This document shows positions 1 through 8,563 of a stretch of DNA of 35,251 nt, in pieces. The notes below the pieces were generated by a model that worked only from the letters and a program-made list of their open reading frames with translations, made no database searches and had not been told where the DNA came from. The translations under genes and the position numbers were made by a program. The DNA is from Paracoccus sp. (in: a-proteobacteria). Lineage in GTDB: Bacteria > Pseudomonadota > Alphaproteobacteria > Rhodobacterales > Rhodobacteraceae. The number at the start of each line of letters is the position of its first letter. The first letter of the stretch is position 1. The stretch is from the NCBI GenBank assembly GCA_030538705.1, contig JAUNTL010000024.1, positions 1-35,251 of the forward strand, in the 5' to 3' direction.

Positions 1-278
1 GCAACCGCGCCGAAATGGCCGCGCTGGTCGGCCAGAGCCAAGGCGCGACCGGCGCATTGCAAGCGACGCAGGCCGGCAACCAGCTCCTTGCCCTCCAGTC
101 GCAGCAGCTTTCCGACCTGATCGCGGTCATCTCTGCAAACGGCCGCGCCGATGCGCTGACCGAGGCCGAGCGCGCGACCGCCGCCGAACAGGGCCGCATC
201 CAGCGTGAGCGGTTTCTGACACCCGGCACCGGCTACCAGCCCGGCAACGCTCAGATGTTCAACAACGGCAACAACTGA
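1..278 (+). CDS. trbJ: TrbJ, C-terminal end (partial, start outside window)
   Basis: This is the last 92 or so residues of a P-type conjugative transfer protein TrbJ (VirB5-like), a periplasmic or pilus-tip component of the mating-pair formation system. The visible part is a helical, Gln/Ala-rich segment (GALQATQAGNQLLALQSQQL, then an Ala-rich helix ending EQGRIQRERFL), which is the typical TrbJ C terminus. An in-frame reading continues to the left edge without a stop, so the gene starts outside the window. It is followed after 14 bases by trbK in the same direction. The assignment rests on family pattern and on the clear trbL-F-G-I genes downstream. Confidence 0.85.
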   Translation, partial: NRAEMAALVGQSQGATGALQATQAGNQLLALQSQQLSDLIAVISANGRADALTEAERATAAEQGRIQRERFLTPGTGYQPGNAQMFNNGNN

Positions 279-292
279 CCGGGAGGCTCGCC

Positions 293-559
293 ATGGACGG
301 CAAGATGCTGGCCCGGCTCGGGGCCGTGGTGTTCATCGCCATCGCCGTCACGGCGACCGCAATCGACATGGCGCGGAAGGATGAACCTTCCGCGCCGCCC
401 CCAGCGCCGGCCTTCCAACAGCCGACTGACCCGCTGCGCGAGGGCCTGCGCCGTTGCCAGCAACTCGGCGAGGCGGCGGCGAGTGACGCCGACTTCCTCG
501 CCGCATGGGCTGAATCCCGCGACCGTTTCCTCGGCCGTTACCGCAGCGGGGCGCGCTGA
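293..559 (+). CDS. trbK: TrbK-like putative entry exclusion protein
   Basis: Small protein of 88 residues between trbJ and trbL, the usual position of trbK (TrbK-alt type) in alphaproteobacterial trb operons. Residues about 6-24 form one hydrophobic segment (signal anchor), followed by a Pro/Ala-rich linker and a helical domain with a single Cys (RRCQQLGEA). TrbK proteins lie at the inner membrane and block redundant transfer into cells that already carry the element. A GGGAGG ribosome site precedes the ATG, and the gene ends 2 bases before trbL. Small size makes family assignment depend partly on position. Confidence 0.75.
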   Translation: MDGKMLARLGAVVFIAIAVTATAIDMARKDEPSAPPPAPAFQQPTDPLREGLRRCQQLGEAAASDADFLAAWAESRDRFLGRYRSGAR

Positions 560-561
560 CC

Positions 562-1929
562 ATGGGCAACACTGGCGTCATCGACAACTTCCTCGGGGTA
601 TTCACCTCATACATCGACAGCGGGTTCGGCCTGCTCGGCGGCGAGGTGGCTTTCATTGCCACCACCCTGATCGTCATCGACGTGACGCTCGCCGCGCTCT
701 TTTGGGCATGGGGCGCGGATGACGACATCATCGCGCGGCTGGTGAAGAAGACGCTGTTCGTTGGAGTATTCGCTTACATCATCTCCAACTGGAACAATCT
801 CGCTCGCATCGTCTTCGACAGCTTCGCGGGCCTCGGCCTCATGGCGTCGGGCACCGGCTTTTCCGTCACCGATCTGATGCGGCCCGGTCGTGTCGCGCAG
901 ACCGGCCTCGACGCCGGCCGGCCGCTGCTCGATTCCATTTCCGACCTGATGGGCTGGATCGCCTTCTTCGAGAACTTCATCCAGATCGCGTGCCTGCTGT
1001 TCGCATGGGCGCTGGTGGTGCTCGCCTTCTTCATCCTCGCCATCCAGCTTTTCGTGACGCTGATCGAGTTCAAGCTGACCACGCTTGCCGGGTTCGTGCT
1101 GATCCCCTTCGGCCTGTTCGGCAAGACCGCGTTCATGGCCGAGAAGGTCTTGGGCAACGTGGTGTCGTCCGGCATCAAGGTTCTGGTGCTCGCCGTCATC
1201 ATCGGCATCGGCAGCACCTTGTTTTTCCAATTCACGGCCGGTTTCGGCGGGGCGACCCCGACCATCGACGACGCCATGGCGATTGTGCTCGCCGCGCTGT
1301 CGCTGCTCGGCCTTGGCATCTTCGGCCCCGGCATCGCCAACGGCATCGTCTCGGGCGGGCCGCAGCTCGGCGCGGGCGCGGCCGTGGGAACCGGCCTCGC
1401 TGCCGGCGGCATGGTGCTTGCCGGAGGTGCGGCGGCCGGTGGCGGGGCCATGCTTGCCGCCAGAGGCGGCGCTGCTGCCCTGTCCGGCGGTGCCGCGGCC
1501 GTCCGCGGCGGTGCGACGGCCGCGGGCGCGGCAACCGCAGCCTATAGCGTTGGCGCGCTCGGTCAGACCGGCGCGGCCGGTATCGTATCAGGCGTCGCCC
1601 GCGCCGCCGGATCGGCCGCCGTCTCGCCGCTCAAGCGCGCCGCGTCCCACGCCTCCCAATCCGTCAAGTCCAGCTTCTCCGAAGGCGCGAAGGCCGGCTT
1701 CGGCGCAGGCGGCGGCACGTCGAGCATGGGGACGGTCGGTGGTGCGGCGGCATCCGCCCCGGCCGCGTCCGCGCCCGCCGCAGGCTCCCCGCCCGCCTGG
1801 GCGCAGCGGATGCGGCGCTCGCAGGCCGTGAACCACGGCACCACGACCATGGCCGCGCACGCCGTTCGCTCCGGCGATAGCCACGGCGGCGGCACCTCCG
1901 TCAACCTCTCCGAAAGTGACCGCTCATGA
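562..1929 (+). CDS. trbL: TrbL, conjugal transfer inner-membrane protein
   Basis: Polytopic inner-membrane component of the P-type type IV secretion system (VirB6-like), 455 residues. The first 260 or so residues contain several hydrophobic segments (for example around residues 30-50, 135-200 and 210-260) separated by short loops. The C-terminal 180 residues are a low-complexity Gly/Ala/Ser-rich tail, normal for TrbL. The stop codon overlaps the trbF start (ATGA), so the two genes are translationally coupled. The N-terminal reading (GVIDNFLGVFTSYIDSGFGLLGGEVAF) fits the TrbL family well. Confidence 0.92.
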   Translation: MGNTGVIDNFLGVFTSYIDSGFGLLGGEVAFIATTLIVIDVTLAALFWAWGADDDIIARLVKKTLFVGVFAYIISNWNNLARIVFDSFAGLGLMASGTGFSVTDLMRPGRVAQTGLDAGRPLLDSISDLMGWIAFFENFIQIACLLFAWALVVLAFFILAIQLFVTLIEFKLTTLAGFVLIPFGLFGKTAFMAEKVLGNVVSSGIKVLVLAVIIGIGSTLFFQFTAGFGGATPTIDDAMAIVLAALSLLGLGIFGPGIANGIVSGGPQLGAGAAVGTGLAAGGMVLAGGAAAGGGAMLAARGGAAALSGGAAAVRGGATAAGAATAAYSVGALGQTGAAGIVSGVARAAGSAAVSPLKRAASHASQSVKSSFSEGAKAGFGAGGGTSSMGTVGGAAASAPAASAPAAGSPPAWAQRMRRSQAVNHGTTTMAAHAVRSGDSHGGGTSVNLSESDRS

Positions 1930-2615
1930 ATCTCTTCAGACGACCAGCAACCCATTACGGCAAGACGCCGGAACCCGAAACGCCCTATCAGAAAGCCGCG
2001 CAGGCGTGGGACGAGCGTATCGGATCGGCCCGCGTGCAGGCAAAGAACTGGCGCTATATGGCGTTCGGTTCGCTGATCCTGTCAGTCGGTTTCGCATCCG
2101 CATTGGTTTGGCAATCGGCGCGCGGGACCGTGGTGCCGTGGGTGGTGCAGGTCGATAATCTCGGTCAGGCGCAATCCGTCGCGCCTGCGACCGCCGACTA
2201 TCGCCCGACCGATCCGCAGATTGCGTTCCACCTTGGCCGCTTCATCGAGCAGGTGCGTGCGATCCCAGCGGACCCGATCATCGTCCGGCAAAACTGGCTC
2301 CGCGCCTATGAGTTCACCACCGACCGGGGCGCAGCGGCCTTGAACGACTACGCCCGCGCCAATGACCCGTTCAGCAAGGTCGGTCGCCAACAGGTTGCCG
2401 TCGAAGTGTCATCCGTCATCAGGGCATCGCCGGACTCGTTCCGCGTGGCGTGGTCGGAACGCCATTTCGAGAATGGCCAGCTTTCCACGACCGAGCGATG
2501 GACCGCAATCCTCACCATCGCCATCCAGCCGCCGCGCAACGCCGAACGGCTGCGCGCAAACCCGTTGGGAATCTACGTCAACGCAATTTCATGGTCGCGG
2601 GAGATGAGCCAATGA
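1926..2615 (+). CDS. trbF: TrbF, conjugal transfer protein (VirB8-like)
   Basis: A 229-residue bitopic inner-membrane protein. After a short cytoplasmic N terminus comes one transmembrane helix at about residues 48-66 (MAFGSLILSVGFASALVWQS), then a periplasmic NTF2-like domain ending in WTAILTIAIQPPRNAERLRANPLGIYVNAISWSRE as pieces of a typical TrbF/VirB8 fold. It is a scaffold of the mating-pair channel. Start and stop overlap the neighbouring genes by 4 bases each (ATGA), showing a compact operon. Confidence 0.93.
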   Translation: MNLFRRPATHYGKTPEPETPYQKAAQAWDERIGSARVQAKNWRYMAFGSLILSVGFASALVWQSARGTVVPWVVQVDNLGQAQSVAPATADYRPTDPQIAFHLGRFIEQVRAIPADPIIVRQNWLRAYEFTTDRGAAALNDYARANDPFSKVGRQQVAVEVSSVIRASPDSFRVAWSERHFENGQLSTTERWTAILTIAIQPPRNAERLRANPLGIYVNAISWSREMSQ

Positions 2616-3640
2616 CCCGCACGACTTTCCGAAAAGCCGCGTTTCCGGCTTTCCGTAAACCCGGCTTCGCGGTTTTGCTGCTTTCCGCGACCGTGCTGGC
2701 AGGCTGCGCCACCAACCGGACGCCGCAATTCAGCTACGACGCCGATGTGCCGCCGCTGCCCACCGTGCAGGCGGCAACCACCGATGACCGGCCCCGGCCG
2801 CTGCATGTGCCTCCATCCTGGACCGTGGCGCGCGGGGGCACCGCCGCAGGCACACCGACCAGCCGCGTCGAGAACGCCAACGCCGCCGCCCGCGTCGAGC
2901 CGCGCCGCGAAGGCTACTACAACGCGACCCAGATTTATCCGTGGAGCGAAGGCGCGCTCTATCAGGTCTATGCCGCAGTCGGGCAAATCACGACGATCGC
3001 GCTGGAGCCGGGCGAAAGCCTGACAGGCGCGGGGCCGATCGCGGCGGGCGACACCGCCCGCTGGATCATCGGCGACACCGAGAGCGGCAGCGGTGCAAAT
3101 CGCCGTGTCCATATCCTCGTGAAGCCGACGCGGCCGGACATTTCCACCAACCTTGTCGTCACCACCGACCGGCGCACCTACATGATCGAGCTGCGCGCGC
3201 GGGAATCTCTCTACATGCCGGCCGTGGCATGGGCCTATCCGGCACCGCCTGCCGGCCAGCGCCAGACCGTTCCGGCCGCACCTGTCATCCCGGCCGAGGC
3301 GGCGCGGAACTATCGCTACGCCTTGCAGGTGCAGGGTGACAGCCCGCCATGGCGGCCGGTTTCCGTCTTCGACGATGGCCGTCGCGTCTATGTCGTCTTC
3401 CCGGCCGGGATCGTGCAGGGCGAGATGCCGCCGATCTTCGTGCTTGGATCGAACGGCGAGCCGCAGATCGTCAATTCCCGCATCCACCAGAACGTCCTGA
3501 TCGTGGACCGCCTGTTCGGCGCGGCCGAGCTGCGCCTTGGCAGCGGCAACCGCCAGCAGGTCGTCAGGATCGTCCGCACCAACCCTACGCAGGCCGCAGC
3601 AGAACCAGCCAGCACGACCACGGGAGGATCGTCCTCATGA
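2612..3640 (+). CDS. trbG: TrbG, conjugal transfer protein (VirB9-like), with lipobox
   Basis: Outer-membrane-associated channel protein of 342 residues, VirB9/TrbG/CagX family. The start at 2612 overlaps the trbF stop by 4 bases. The N terminus carries a signal peptide ending in a lipobox (LSATVLAGC, Cys about residue 33), so the protein is probably lipidated. The TrbG core lies at about residues 95-330, including YYNATQIYPWSEGALYQVY, a region around THIALEPGE-like residues, and the C-terminal PPIFVLGSNGEPQIVNSR segment typical of the family. It pairs with TrbI to build the outer-membrane core complex. Confidence 0.93.
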   Translation: MTRTTFRKAAFPAFRKPGFAVLLLSATVLAGCATNRTPQFSYDADVPPLPTVQAATTDDRPRPLHVPPSWTVARGGTAAGTPTSRVENANAAARVEPRREGYYNATQIYPWSEGALYQVYAAVGQITTIALEPGESLTGAGPIAAGDTARWIIGDTESGSGANRRVHILVKPTRPDISTNLVVTTDRRTYMIELRARESLYMPAVAWAYPAPPAGQRQTVPAAPVIPAEAARNYRYALQVQGDSPPWRPVSVFDDGRRVYVVFPAGIVQGEMPPIFVLGSNGEPQIVNSRIHQNVLIVDRLFGAAELRLGSGNRQQVVRIVRTNPTQAAAEPASTTTGGSSS

Positions 3641-4764
3641 GCGATACCGATACCGCCGCCCCCATGCGCCTGCGCGCCGAAACGCCCCGCGTCACCCGCC
3701 TGTCGCGCAAGATGCTGGTAGGCGTCGGCGCTGTCGCCTTGCTCGGCATCGGCGGCGCGCTGATCTATGCGCTCCAGACCCGCGACGGGGGACCGGGAGG
3801 CGACGAACTCTATTCGACCGAGAACCGGCCCACGGCGGACGGCTTGTCCGGCCTGCCGCACGACTATACCGGCCCTGTCCTGGGGCCGGCGCTGCCGGGC
3901 GACCTCGGCCGTCCGATCCTCGACGCGCAGAACCGGGGGCAGCCCGTCGCCACGCCGGCCATCACGACGCCCGCCGTCGATCCCGAAGAAGAACGCCGCC
4001 GCGCCGAGGAAGAAGCCGCTCGCTTGAGCAACGTCTTTTTCCAGTCCGGCCCGCGCACGGGATCGCCGGCAGGGACGGCCATGCCCGGCCTTGCCGGTCT
4101 TGGCCTCGGCGGACAGCCCGCGACGCAGGACCGGCACGCGGCTTTCCTCAATGGACCCGTTGACCGGCAGACCGTCGCGCCGGATCGTGTCACGCCGCCA
4201 GCATCGCCCTGGATATTGCAGGCCGGGGCCGTGATCCCGGCCGCACTCATCACCGGCATCCGTTCCGATCTTCCGGGTCAGATCACCGCGCAGGTGACGG
4301 AAAACGTCTATGACAGCCCGACCGGCAGCCTGCTCCTGATCCCGCAGGGAACGCGCATCATCGGCCAGTATGATGACGGCGTGACCTTCGGCCAGCGCCG
4401 CGTGTTGCTGGTCTGGAATCGCCTGATCCTGCCGGGCGGCCGCTCCATCGTTCTGGAGCGCCTGCCGGGCGCGGACGCCAGCGGCTATGCCGGGCTTGAG
4501 GATGGCGTCGATTATCATTGGTGGGATTTGATGAAGGCCGCAGGGCTGTCCACGCTGCTTGCAGTCGGCTCGGAGCTGGCGACGAGCGACGAGGACCGGC
4601 TGATCCGCGCCATCCGCGACGGGGCGCAGGATACCGTCAATCAGGCGGGCCAGCAGATCGTCCAGCGCCAGTTGCAGGTTGCGCCGACGCTCACCATCCG
4701 GCCCGGTTTCCCGGTTCGCATCATCGTCACCCGCGACCTTGTATTCGAGCCGGCAGGAGGTTGA
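3637..4764 (+). CDS. trbI: TrbI, conjugal transfer protein (VirB10-like)
   Basis: A 375-residue envelope-spanning protein. A cytoplasmic N terminus is followed by one transmembrane helix (about residues 27-46), a Pro/Glu-rich periplasmic linker with a Glu/Arg helix (EEERRRAEEEAARLS), and a C-terminal VirB10/TrbI beta-barrel domain (about 190-375) with the characteristic ILQAGAVIPAALITGIRSDL and LLIPQGTRIIGQYDDGV signatures. It transmits energy from the inner membrane to the outer-membrane pore. The start overlaps the trbG stop by 4 bases. Confidence 0.95.
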   Translation: MSDTDTAAPMRLRAETPRVTRLSRKMLVGVGAVALLGIGGALIYALQTRDGGPGGDELYSTENRPTADGLSGLPHDYTGPVLGPALPGDLGRPILDAQNRGQPVATPAITTPAVDPEEERRRAEEEAARLSNVFFQSGPRTGSPAGTAMPGLAGLGLGGQPATQDRHAAFLNGPVDRQTVAPDRVTPPASPWILQAGAVIPAALITGIRSDLPGQITAQVTENVYDSPTGSLLLIPQGTRIIGQYDDGVTFGQRRVLLVWNRLILPGGRSIVLERLPGADASGYAGLEDGVDYHWWDLMKAAGLSTLLAVGSELATSDEDRLIRAIRDGAQDTVNQAGQQIVQRQLQVAPTLTIRPGFPVRIIVTRDLVFEPAGG

Positions 4765-4766
4765 CC

Positions 4767-4988
4767 ATGACCAAGCTGAAACTCGGCCCGCTGCCCGACG
4801 ACAAGCCCGTGAAGGTCACGCTGGAGCTGCCCGCAACGCTCAACCGCGATCTGATCGACTATGCCGAGGTGCTGGCCCGTGAAACCGGCAGGCCCGTCAC
4901 CGATCCCATCAAGCTCATCGTGCCCATGCTGGAGCGGTTCATCGCCACGGATCGCGGATTCGCCAAGGCTCGGCGAGCCGCAAGCTAA
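4767..4988 (+). CDS. DUF2274 protein at the end of the trb operon
   Basis: A 73-residue soluble protein (MTKLKLGPLPDDKPVKVTLELPA at its start, in pieces) of the DUF2274 type commonly found directly after trbI in alphaproteobacterial elements. It looks like a ribbon-helix-helix-sized protein: a short beta-prone stretch (KPVKVTLELP) followed by two helices (LNRDLIDYAEVLARET and PIKLIVPMLERFIATD). This might mean DNA binding, but that is inference and no function is established. It starts 2 bases after the trbI stop, with an AGGAGG site inside the trbI end, so it is co-translated. Confidence 0.8.
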   Translation: MTKLKLGPLPDDKPVKVTLELPATLNRDLIDYAEVLARETGRPVTDPIKLIVPMLERFIATDRGFAKARRAAS

Positions 4989-5133
4989 GTCCCATCCCCG
5001 GCAGGGGTGCCGCCAGCGCATAAGCGCAAATGCGGCACGCTACAGGCCGGCGACCTCACTCCATGGTTCGCATAGTTTCGGGGACCTCCAGTTGCCCGGA
5101 ATCCCGTCGAACATGGCTACCGAGGTTATGAAC

Positions 5134-5406
5134 ATGAGTGATCCGACATCCGCGCTGGGTAAACGGACGATTCGCAGGCATCAGCTTCGGGAACTCGTTC
5201 CCCTTGCCGACACTACAATCTACGACATGGAACAACGGGGGGAATTTCCCCAGCGGTTCTATTTGACGGCCCGGTGTGTGGTTTGGGACCTCGCCGAAGT
5301 GGAGGCTTGGCTTGAAGAGCGTCGCCAAGCCTCCAGAGAGAAAGCTATCAGGCGCGCGCCGTCGCCCGATGTGAAGCTCAGGAAATTCCGGCCCGTCAAA
5401 CGCTAG
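5134..5406 (+). CDS. AlpA-like helix-turn-helix regulator of the element
   Basis: A 90-residue protein with the AlpA/MerR-like excisionase fold: IRRHQLRELVPLADTTIYDM is followed by EQRGEFPQRFYL and VWDLAEVEAWLEER, the standard helix-turn-helix plus wing layout of AlpA proteins. These act as regulators, and sometimes as directionality factors, of prophages and integrative elements. The start at 5134 is chosen for the GAGG at about 5121; an in-frame ATG at 5113 or 5128 is possible. It is convergent with the integrase gene, the two ends overlapping by 11 bases. The basic C-terminal tail (KLRKFRPVKR) may bind DNA. Confidence 0.8.
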   Translation: MSDPTSALGKRTIRRHQLRELVPLADTTIYDMEQRGEFPQRFYLTARCVVWDLAEVEAWLEERRQASREKAIRRAPSPDVKLRKFRPVKR

Positions 5407-6652
5407 GTTCAGGCACCAACAGGTCCATTGACGGCGGATACAGCGTCGGCACGTATTTCTGCCCCGCCACCCAAGCGTCCACGAGGTTCGCCCATTCCTG
5501 CATCATATGGCGGCGCTGGTGCTCGTATTCCGCCTTGTTGTAGATGCCACGGGACGAGCGGCCATCCTCATGTGCCAAACACTTTTCGATCCAGTCACTA
5601 TTGAAGCCCAGCTCGTTCAGGAGTGTAGAGCCTGTTCGGCACAGATCGTGAACAGTGAAAGGTTCGAGCGGCAAGCCCTCCTTCTTCGCCCGCGCCACGA
5701 CAGCGGTGGTTATGCGGTTGAAGGTCGCCCGCGACATGGGAGCATCCGCATCGTAGCGCGATGGCAGCAGATATTTGGAATTGCCGGCGCAGGTCTTGAG
5801 CGCAATGAGAATGTCGATTGCTTGCTGCGCGAGATAGACGTTGTGCGCTTTGGATCGCTTCATCCGCTCCTTCGGGATCGACCAGACTGCGTTCTCGAAA
5901 TCGACCTCATCCCAAGTTGCGTCCTGCAACTCGCTCTTTCGGACCATGGTGAGTAGGAACAGCTTCATTCCGAGCCGGATTGTCGGCAGCGTTGGCACAT
6001 GCTCAAGCTGGCCCAGCATGACCCGGATTTCAACAGGCGATAGTGAGCGGTCTTTGGGAACAAAGGTTGCGATAGATGCAGGCCCGACCTCATCGGCCGG
6101 ATTTGCCACCTTTTCCCCGTGCAGGATTGCGAAGGCATAAACGAGCTTCACAATGTCGCGGACGTGAATGGCGGAGGCCGGTGCTCCACGCCCCTTCACC
6201 TTTGCACACATCGCGCGCAGATCGTCGGGACTGATTTCCGTCAGCAGCCGGTTCCGAAAGGTCGGCAGAATGTCCCGCTCATAGATCGAGCGACGCATTG
6301 CACGGGTGCTGTCCGCCATCCGCGCCTCCTGCAACCAGCGTTCGCCGAACTCGCCGAAGCTCTTTGCCTCCTTGATACGGCGCTTCTCACGTTGCTTCTC
6401 GCGCGCGGGCGACCGCCCTTCCGAGATAGCCCGCTGCGCGTCGATCAACTGCTCGCGCGCCCGCGCCAGAGATAGGCCGGCTGCACCGTATCGACCCAGC
6501 GTCAACGTCTCCCGCCGCCCATTGAGGCGGTAGTCATACCGGAACACGACCGCCCCCGAGGGATTGACCGCGACATACATACCGTCACGGTCAGCGACCT
6601 TATACAATTTATCCTTTGGTTTCAGAGCTTTGATGCCTGCGTCAGTCAGCAT
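5396..6652 (-). CDS. int: P4-type tyrosine integrase of the ICE
   Basis: Site-specific recombinase of 418 residues. The N-terminal DUF4102-type arm-binding domain is at about 1-90 (TDAGIKALKP, then GRRETLTLGRYG and LSLARAREQ), the core-binding SAM-like domain at about 100-185, and the catalytic domain at about 200-390. Catalytic residues that can be placed are Arg238 (VRKSEL), a Lys near 265 (ERMKRSKAH), His335 and Arg339 (HDLCR), His361 (LAHEDG) and Tyr371 (IYNKAEY). All are present, so the enzyme is probably active. It lies next to the guaA 3' end, the presumed attachment site, and is read away from it. A copy of the flanking TATACCGTCA-type box lies inside its first codons. Confidence 0.95.
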   Translation of the reverse strand: MLTDAGIKALKPKDKLYKVADRDGMYVAVNPSGAVVFRYDYRLNGRRETLTLGRYGAAGLSLARAREQLIDAQRAISEGRSPAREKQREKRRIKEAKSFGEFGERWLQEARMADSTRAMRRSIYERDILPTFRNRLLTEISPDDLRAMCAKVKGRGAPASAIHVRDIVKLVYAFAILHGEKVANPADEVGPASIATFVPKDRSLSPVEIRVMLGQLEHVPTLPTIRLGMKLFLLTMVRKSELQDATWDEVDFENAVWSIPKERMKRSKAHNVYLAQQAIDILIALKTCAGNSKYLLPSRYDADAPMSRATFNRITTAVVARAKKEGLPLEPFTVHDLCRTGSTLLNELGFNSDWIEKCLAHEDGRSSRGIYNKAEYEHQRRHMMQEWANLVDAWVAGQKYVPTLYPPSMDLLVPEPSV

Positions 6653-6962
6653 TTTGACCCTCCAAGACCGTCCAAAAACGTCAGAGAGCAGCCAATTATA
6701 CCGTCAGGCCAAAATCAGCCTTCCTGATCGGTAAATTTCCCTTTTATTCTCAATGGAATAAGGTAAAAAAATATACCGTCAGAAGCTCTCTTGCCCCTGA
6801 CGGTATATGTGATTTCCGAATGTGACAAGTTTCGCCATACCGTCACCTATACCGTCATTTGCGAGGCTTACACGACGATAGACCGCGATAGATGATGCTA
6901 AAATTATATAATGATTTCAGCTAATTATGTGCGGTAATCGGCGGCGTTTGGATAGGCCCGAA
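6653..6962. other. ICE/chromosome junction region (attachment site with repeat cluster)
   Basis: This 310-base gene-free stretch lies between the integrase start and the guaA stop and is clearly more AT-rich than both flanks. It holds five boxes close to TATACCGTCA: 6697-6706, 6772-6781, 6836-6845 (first base C), 6848-6857, and one inverted copy at 6798-6807. The chromosomal side begins at the intact guaA stop (6963-6965), so the recombination core is expected within or at the guaA 3' end. The matching core copy at the other ICE end is outside the window, so exact att borders cannot be set from here. Confidence 0.75.
6697..6857. repeat. TATACCGTCA box cluster, candidate integrase arm sites
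   Basis: Five near-identical 10-bp boxes. Two are tandem, 12 bp apart start to start (6836 and 6848). Two form a perfect 12-bp inverted repeat, 6771-6782 and 6797-6808, separated by 14 bases. One is single, at 6697. A sixth copy, CATACCGTCA at 6578-6587, falls within the integrase coding region. Repeated short sites flanking a core are the hallmark of arm-type binding sites for the N-terminal domain of tyrosine integrases. The same sites could also let the integrase repress its own promoter. Function is inferred. Confidence 0.7.
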
Positions 6963-8522
6963 TTATTCCCACTCGATCGTGCCGGGGGGTTTGCTGGTGA
7001 TGTCATAGGTCACGCGGTTGATGCCGCGCACCTCGTTGATGATCCGCGTGGCTGTCTCGCCCAGGAAATCATGGCTGAACGGGTAGTAATCCGCCGTCAT
7101 CCCGTCCACGCTGGTCACGGCACGCAGCGCGCAGGCATAATCATAGGTGCGCCCGTCGCCCATCACGCCCACGGTTTTCACCGGCAGAATGGCGACGAAT
7201 GCCTGCCAGATCTCATCGTATAGCCCATGCTTGCGGATCTGGTCGATATAGACCGCATCGGCCTGCCGCAGAATGTCCAGCTTTTCGCGGGTGATCTCGC
7301 CGGGGCAGCGGATGGCGAGGCCGGGGCCGGGGAAAGGGTGGCGGCCGATGAATGCCTCGGGCAGGCCCAGCTCGCGGCCAAGGGCGCGCACCTCGTCCTT
7401 GAACAGCTCGCGCAGCGGCTCGACCAGTTTCAGCCCCATCTTTTCCGGCAGACCACCGACATTGTGGTGCGATTTGATCGTGACCGAAGGTCCGCCGCTG
7501 AAGGACACGCTTTCGATGACATCGGGGTAAAGCGTGCCTTGGGCCAGAAACTCGGCCCCCTCGATCTGGCTGGCCTCGCGTTGGAACACGTCGATGAACA
7601 GCCGCCCGATGGTCTTGCGCTTGACCTCGGGGTCGCTGACGCCCTCCAGCGCGCCGATGAACAGATCCGCCTCCTCGGCATGGATCAGCGGGATATTGTA
7701 GTTGTCGCGGAACATGCCCACGACCTCGTCGGCCTCGTTCAGCCGCATCAGCCCGTGATCGACGAAAACGCAGGTCAACTGGTCGCCGATGGCCTCGTGG
7801 ATCAGCACGGCGGCGACGGAACTGTCAACACCGCCCGACAGACCGCAGATCACCCGCTTGTCGCCCACCTGTTCGCGGATCTTGCGGATCGCCTCGTCCT
7901 TATAGCTGGCCATCGTCCAGTCGCCGGTGAACCCGGCCATGCGGACAAAATTCTCCAGCATGATGCGGCCATTGGGGGTGTGGTGAACCTCCGGGTGGAA
8001 CTGCACCGCGAAAAAGCGCCGCGCGGGGTCGGCGATCATCGCATAAGGCGCGTTGGGGCTGGTGCCGATGACCTCGAAACCCGGCGCCAGCGCGGTCACG
8101 CGGTCGCCGTGGCTCATCCAGACCTCCTCGCGGCCCGCCTCGAACAGCCCCGCAAAGATGGAATCGCCCCCGTGCCCCTCGGTCGGGGTGACGAAGGCGC
8201 GCCCGAATTCAGCATGGTGGCCGGATTCGACGCGCCCGCCCAGTTGCGTCATCATCACCTGCTGGCCATAGCAGATGCCGAACACCGGCACGCCCATCGT
8301 GAACAGGCTGGCGGGCGCGCGCGGGCTGCCCTCGCGCGTCACGCTGTCGGGGCCGCCCGACAGGATCACCGCGCGCGGCGCCAGATCGGCCAGCAGCGCG
8401 TCGGTGACGTTCTGATAGGGGTGGATTTCGCAATAGACGTTCAACTCGCGCAGGCGGCGCGCGATAAGCTGCGTCACCTGAGAGCCAAAGTCGATGATGA
8501 GAAGGCGCTGATGCTGGGTCAT
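6963..8522 (-). CDS. guaA: GMP synthase (glutamine-hydrolysing)
   Basis: Converts XMP, ATP and glutamine to GMP in purine synthesis. At 519 residues it has the usual length. The N-terminal class I glutamine amidotransferase domain has the triad Cys84 (GICYGQQ), His176 and Glu178 (QFHPEV). The ATP-pyrophosphatase domain has the P-loop SGGVDSS at 229-235, and the C-terminal dimerisation domain ends with the invariant KPPGTIEWE. The gene is intact although an ICE is inserted at its 3' end, so the integration restores the last codons. It lies 85 bases downstream of livM on the same strand. Confidence 0.98.
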   Translation of the reverse strand: MTQHQRLLIIDFGSQVTQLIARRLRELNVYCEIHPYQNVTDALLADLAPRAVILSGGPDSVTREGSPRAPASLFTMGVPVFGICYGQQVMMTQLGGRVESGHHAEFGRAFVTPTEGHGGDSIFAGLFEAGREEVWMSHGDRVTALAPGFEVIGTSPNAPYAMIADPARRFFAVQFHPEVHHTPNGRIMLENFVRMAGFTGDWTMASYKDEAIRKIREQVGDKRVICGLSGGVDSSVAAVLIHEAIGDQLTCVFVDHGLMRLNEADEVVGMFRDNYNIPLIHAEEADLFIGALEGVSDPEVKRKTIGRLFIDVFQREASQIEGAEFLAQGTLYPDVIESVSFSGGPSVTIKSHHNVGGLPEKMGLKLVEPLRELFKDEVRALGRELGLPEAFIGRHPFPGPGLAIRCPGEITREKLDILRQADAVYIDQIRKHGLYDEIWQAFVAILPVKTVGVMGDGRTYDYACALRAVTSVDGMTADYYPFSHDFLGETATRIINEVRGINRVTYDITSKPPGTIEWE

Positions 8523-8563
8523 GGCCGGGATTTACGGCGCAAGCGGGGTTTGGGCAAGGGGGC

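Noticed and set aside
6858-6962. tRNA gene as attachment site
   Set aside because: No cloverleaf or CCA end could be drawn; the integrase borders guaA instead.
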